Shown in pieces: positions 5,601-5,907 of a DNA stretch of 5,907 nucleotides (the first letter of the stretch is position 1; each line of letters starts with the position of its first letter). The notes below the pieces were generated by a model. That model was given only the letters and a program-made list of their open reading frames with translations, ran no database searches and was not told where the DNA came from. Source of the DNA: an uncultured Collinsella sp. (GTDB lineage: Bacteria; Actinomycetota; Coriobacteriia; Coriobacteriales; Coriobacteriaceae); contig USOF01000092.1 of assembly GCA_900556285.1 (NCBI GenBank), forward strand, positions 1 to 5,907. The letters run 5' to 3'. Position numbers and translations under genes: made by a program.

Positions 5601-5907
5601 TGGTCGCCACCGGCACCAACAACGCCGACGGCAAGATCGTGATGGATCCCGTCACCTACACCGAGGCCGGCGAGCACTCCTACACGCTGCGCGAGACCAA
5701 GGCCGGTGCCACCGAGAACGGTATTACCTACAGCACCGCCGAGTACACCATCGTGACTAAGGTTACGGACAACGGCGACGGCACCCTCAGCGTCGAGCAC
5801 AAGCTGCAGAACGCCGAGACCGCCGAGTTCAAGAATTCCTACAAGCCTGGCTCCAAGGTCTCCAGCGTCACCGACCAGATCACCGCGACCAAGGTCCTGA
5901 CCGGGCG
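2648..5907 (+). CDS. Secreted VWA-domain adhesin / pilus-tip-like protein with isopeptide (Spy0128/FctA-like) repeats, 3' end missing
   Basis: The frame is open from 2648 to the window edge (1086 full codons, no stop). Residues 1-25 are a signal peptide: Lys/Arg start, hydrophobic core, and likely cleavage after AFA at 23-25. Residues of about 115-366 form a VWA domain with a complete metal site: Asp120, Ser122 and Ser124 in DASGS, Thr227 in GSTRADYG, and Asp258 in FFTDGS. Residues of about 367-685 are a linker or domain region I cannot name. From about 688 come pilin-type isopeptide domains, each with a Lys in a TK-x-L-x-GR motif, a Glu in mid-domain and an Asn near the end (FKN-x-Y or similar). 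The triads are K697/E762/N806, K822/E897/N942 and K961/E1016/N1063, with a fourth domain starting at K1082. These triads would form intramolecular Lys-Asn bonds that stiffen the stalk. The likely role is adhesion to host or matrix from the cell wall. An LPxTG-like sortase signal is expected beyond the window. The gene is separate from the hydrogenase operon, with its own upstream region. Confidence 0.88.
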   Translation, partial: MSKYTRGLLAVILAVVLVLPAAAFAMLPEANARSSTGMDGPAMTGKTVVDPDTSNYWKFWAGGYDGKEVTTQNVGRIWTDKTVKAVKDGESDFLTTLSAISSTSDTTISGKPLDIVMVLDASGSMDDPMEKGGKTKRIEALKKAANGFIDTIAEQNAKISDESKQHKVAIVKFSGDMTNQVGNGTYRKGGYTYNYSQTMKGLTLCSKDKGAENLKSTVNTISPAGSTRADYGLELADGQFSSSSGRADAKKVVVFFTDGSPTSSSGFENKVANSAINSAKSLKAKDTDIYTIGIFDGADPNAVPAADGTSKENKFMHAVSSNYPDAESYTSDKLGTRAENANYYKSATSAAELEKIFEEISGSIIQTGYPTEVHDGYSEHKSGYITLTDKLGDFMQVDDFTSVVYNGTTFDKKSKKPEGNVDTYTFEGAAANLVITVQHAGKDEPRTGDIVTVKIPASLIPLRHFKITDGVLTVDETEPIQVSYTSSVKKDALDNLFTPKNGLKDYIENNTTTTENGSKIVSFYANKWSDEELGDTIANFEPADTNRYYYFQKNTPIYTDKNCTTPAKDSIPLAAKGTYYYKDEFEVAGEGGKVESRTAVIEFTGEDAANSEDAFVRDTSGNLSFKKGTARLAFIDELHTTKKSVGGNRTSTADDVLNPKWNNNATEVDVHLGNNGKISFDMTPATVDTKASFGLTKVLDGRAWTKEDEFKFELTSEDGTPMPASATAAVREGNLDDKGKAAIDFGEITYNKPGEYTYEVREVAGELGGITYSDNVATFKVTVTVKATGGLKADVEKISGETEFKNTYSAKTETPLTLEATKKLSGRPMADDEFKFALSYAGHDEVLLNATNKGGKVEFGPLTYATKSLAKLVEEDKASLDASSDKPTWTIHYIAAEQTGELPAGVSATVSAIDAYVTVVDNGDGTLTATAAYGDAGNEFVNAYNLTPKVSSVTDQITATKVLTGRDLGLKAGEFRFELVEDNNVVATGTNNADGKIVMDPVTYTEAGEHSYTLRETKAGATENGITYSTAEYTIVTKVTDNGDGTLSVEHKLQNAETAEFKNSYKPGSKVSSVTDQITATKVLTG
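4709..5488 (+). repeat. Two diverged isopeptide domains of the adhesin (coding repeats 1 and 2)
   Basis: These bases encode residues of about 688-947: two pilin-type domains that are alike in protein motifs but no longer alike in DNA. Domain 1 shows LTKVLDGR (Lys697), YEVREVAG (Glu762) and EFKNTY (Asn806). Domain 2 shows ATKKLSGR (Lys822), AAEQTGEL (Glu897), DNGDGTL and EFVNAY (Asn942). Domain 2 is longer in its middle: a charged stretch at about residues 864-885 lies where the neighbouring domains have a short turn. The domain boundaries are approximate, placed by aligning the motifs by eye. Confidence 0.7.
5490..5907 (+). repeat. DNA-level tandem repeat in the adhesin, 363-bp unit, second copy cut by the window edge
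   Basis: The 55 bases at 5490-5544 recur without a mismatch at 5853-5907, giving a period of 363 bp (121 residues) in frame. The unit encodes one isopeptide domain with Lys961, Glu1016 and Asn1063, starting with VSSVTDQITATKVLTGR. The second copy is visible only for its first 18 residues or so, so the number of copies cannot be known here. Codons in the unit are more uniformly G/C-ending than in the domains before it. Identity at the DNA level means recent duplication or ongoing conversion among copies. Confidence 0.85.

Noticed and set aside
5297..5800. Minus-strand open frame opposite the adhesin repeats
   Set aside because: Gly/Val/Ala-rich mirror of regular GC-ending codons in the repeat; no independent evidence.
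5490..5907. CRISPR-like or transposon repeat
   Set aside because: The repeat is in frame, with a 121-codon period, and encodes a recognisable isopeptide domain, so it is a protein repeat.

Overview
The window looks like a chromosomal segment from a high-GC, anaerobic, gut-type actinobacterium of the Coriobacteriia, with Collinsella or a close relative the best guess. This rests on the GC-rich codon use, an Ech-type energy-converting hydrogenase, and a very large VWA/isopeptide-repeat surface protein. It is an inference from sequence style and gene content; no database search was possible.

Left part (15-2168): three tightly packed plus-strand genes in the order echD-echE-echF. They encode the NuoC-like subunit, the NiFe-site large subunit and the two-cluster ferredoxin subunit of a membrane-bound group 4 [NiFe] hydrogenase. 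Gaps are only 5 and 7 bases and each start has a purine-rich ribosome binding site, so they are one transcriptional unit. Its earlier members (presumably echA, echB and echC) lie to the left of the window. Electrons from reduced ferredoxin would pass through the EchF clusters and the small subunit to the NiFe centre in EchE, reducing protons to H2 with ion translocation by the membrane subunits. EchD carries an unusual alanine/lysine-rich tail that makes up half of the protein. EchE ends exactly at its C-terminal metal-binding motif, with no removable tail.

Middle part (2169-2647): 479 bases without a credible gene. It holds a perfect 15-bp hairpin just after echF (probable operon end) and a 154-bp element bounded by 25-bp imperfect inverted repeats with further nested complementary stretches. 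Next to the following gene is a cluster of TGTCTCA/TGAGACA half-sites that looks like an operator.

Right part (2648-5907, running off the edge): one long open frame for a secreted, probably cell-wall-anchored adhesin or pilus-tip-like protein. It has a signal peptide, a VWA domain with a complete MIDAS, a middle region I cannot assign, and then a series of pilin-type isopeptide (Spy0128/FctA-like) domains. The last domain visible starts a DNA-level tandem repeat of 363 bp: 55 bases at the right edge are identical to the start of the previous unit. The end of the protein, its expected sortase signal and any sortase gene lie outside the window.
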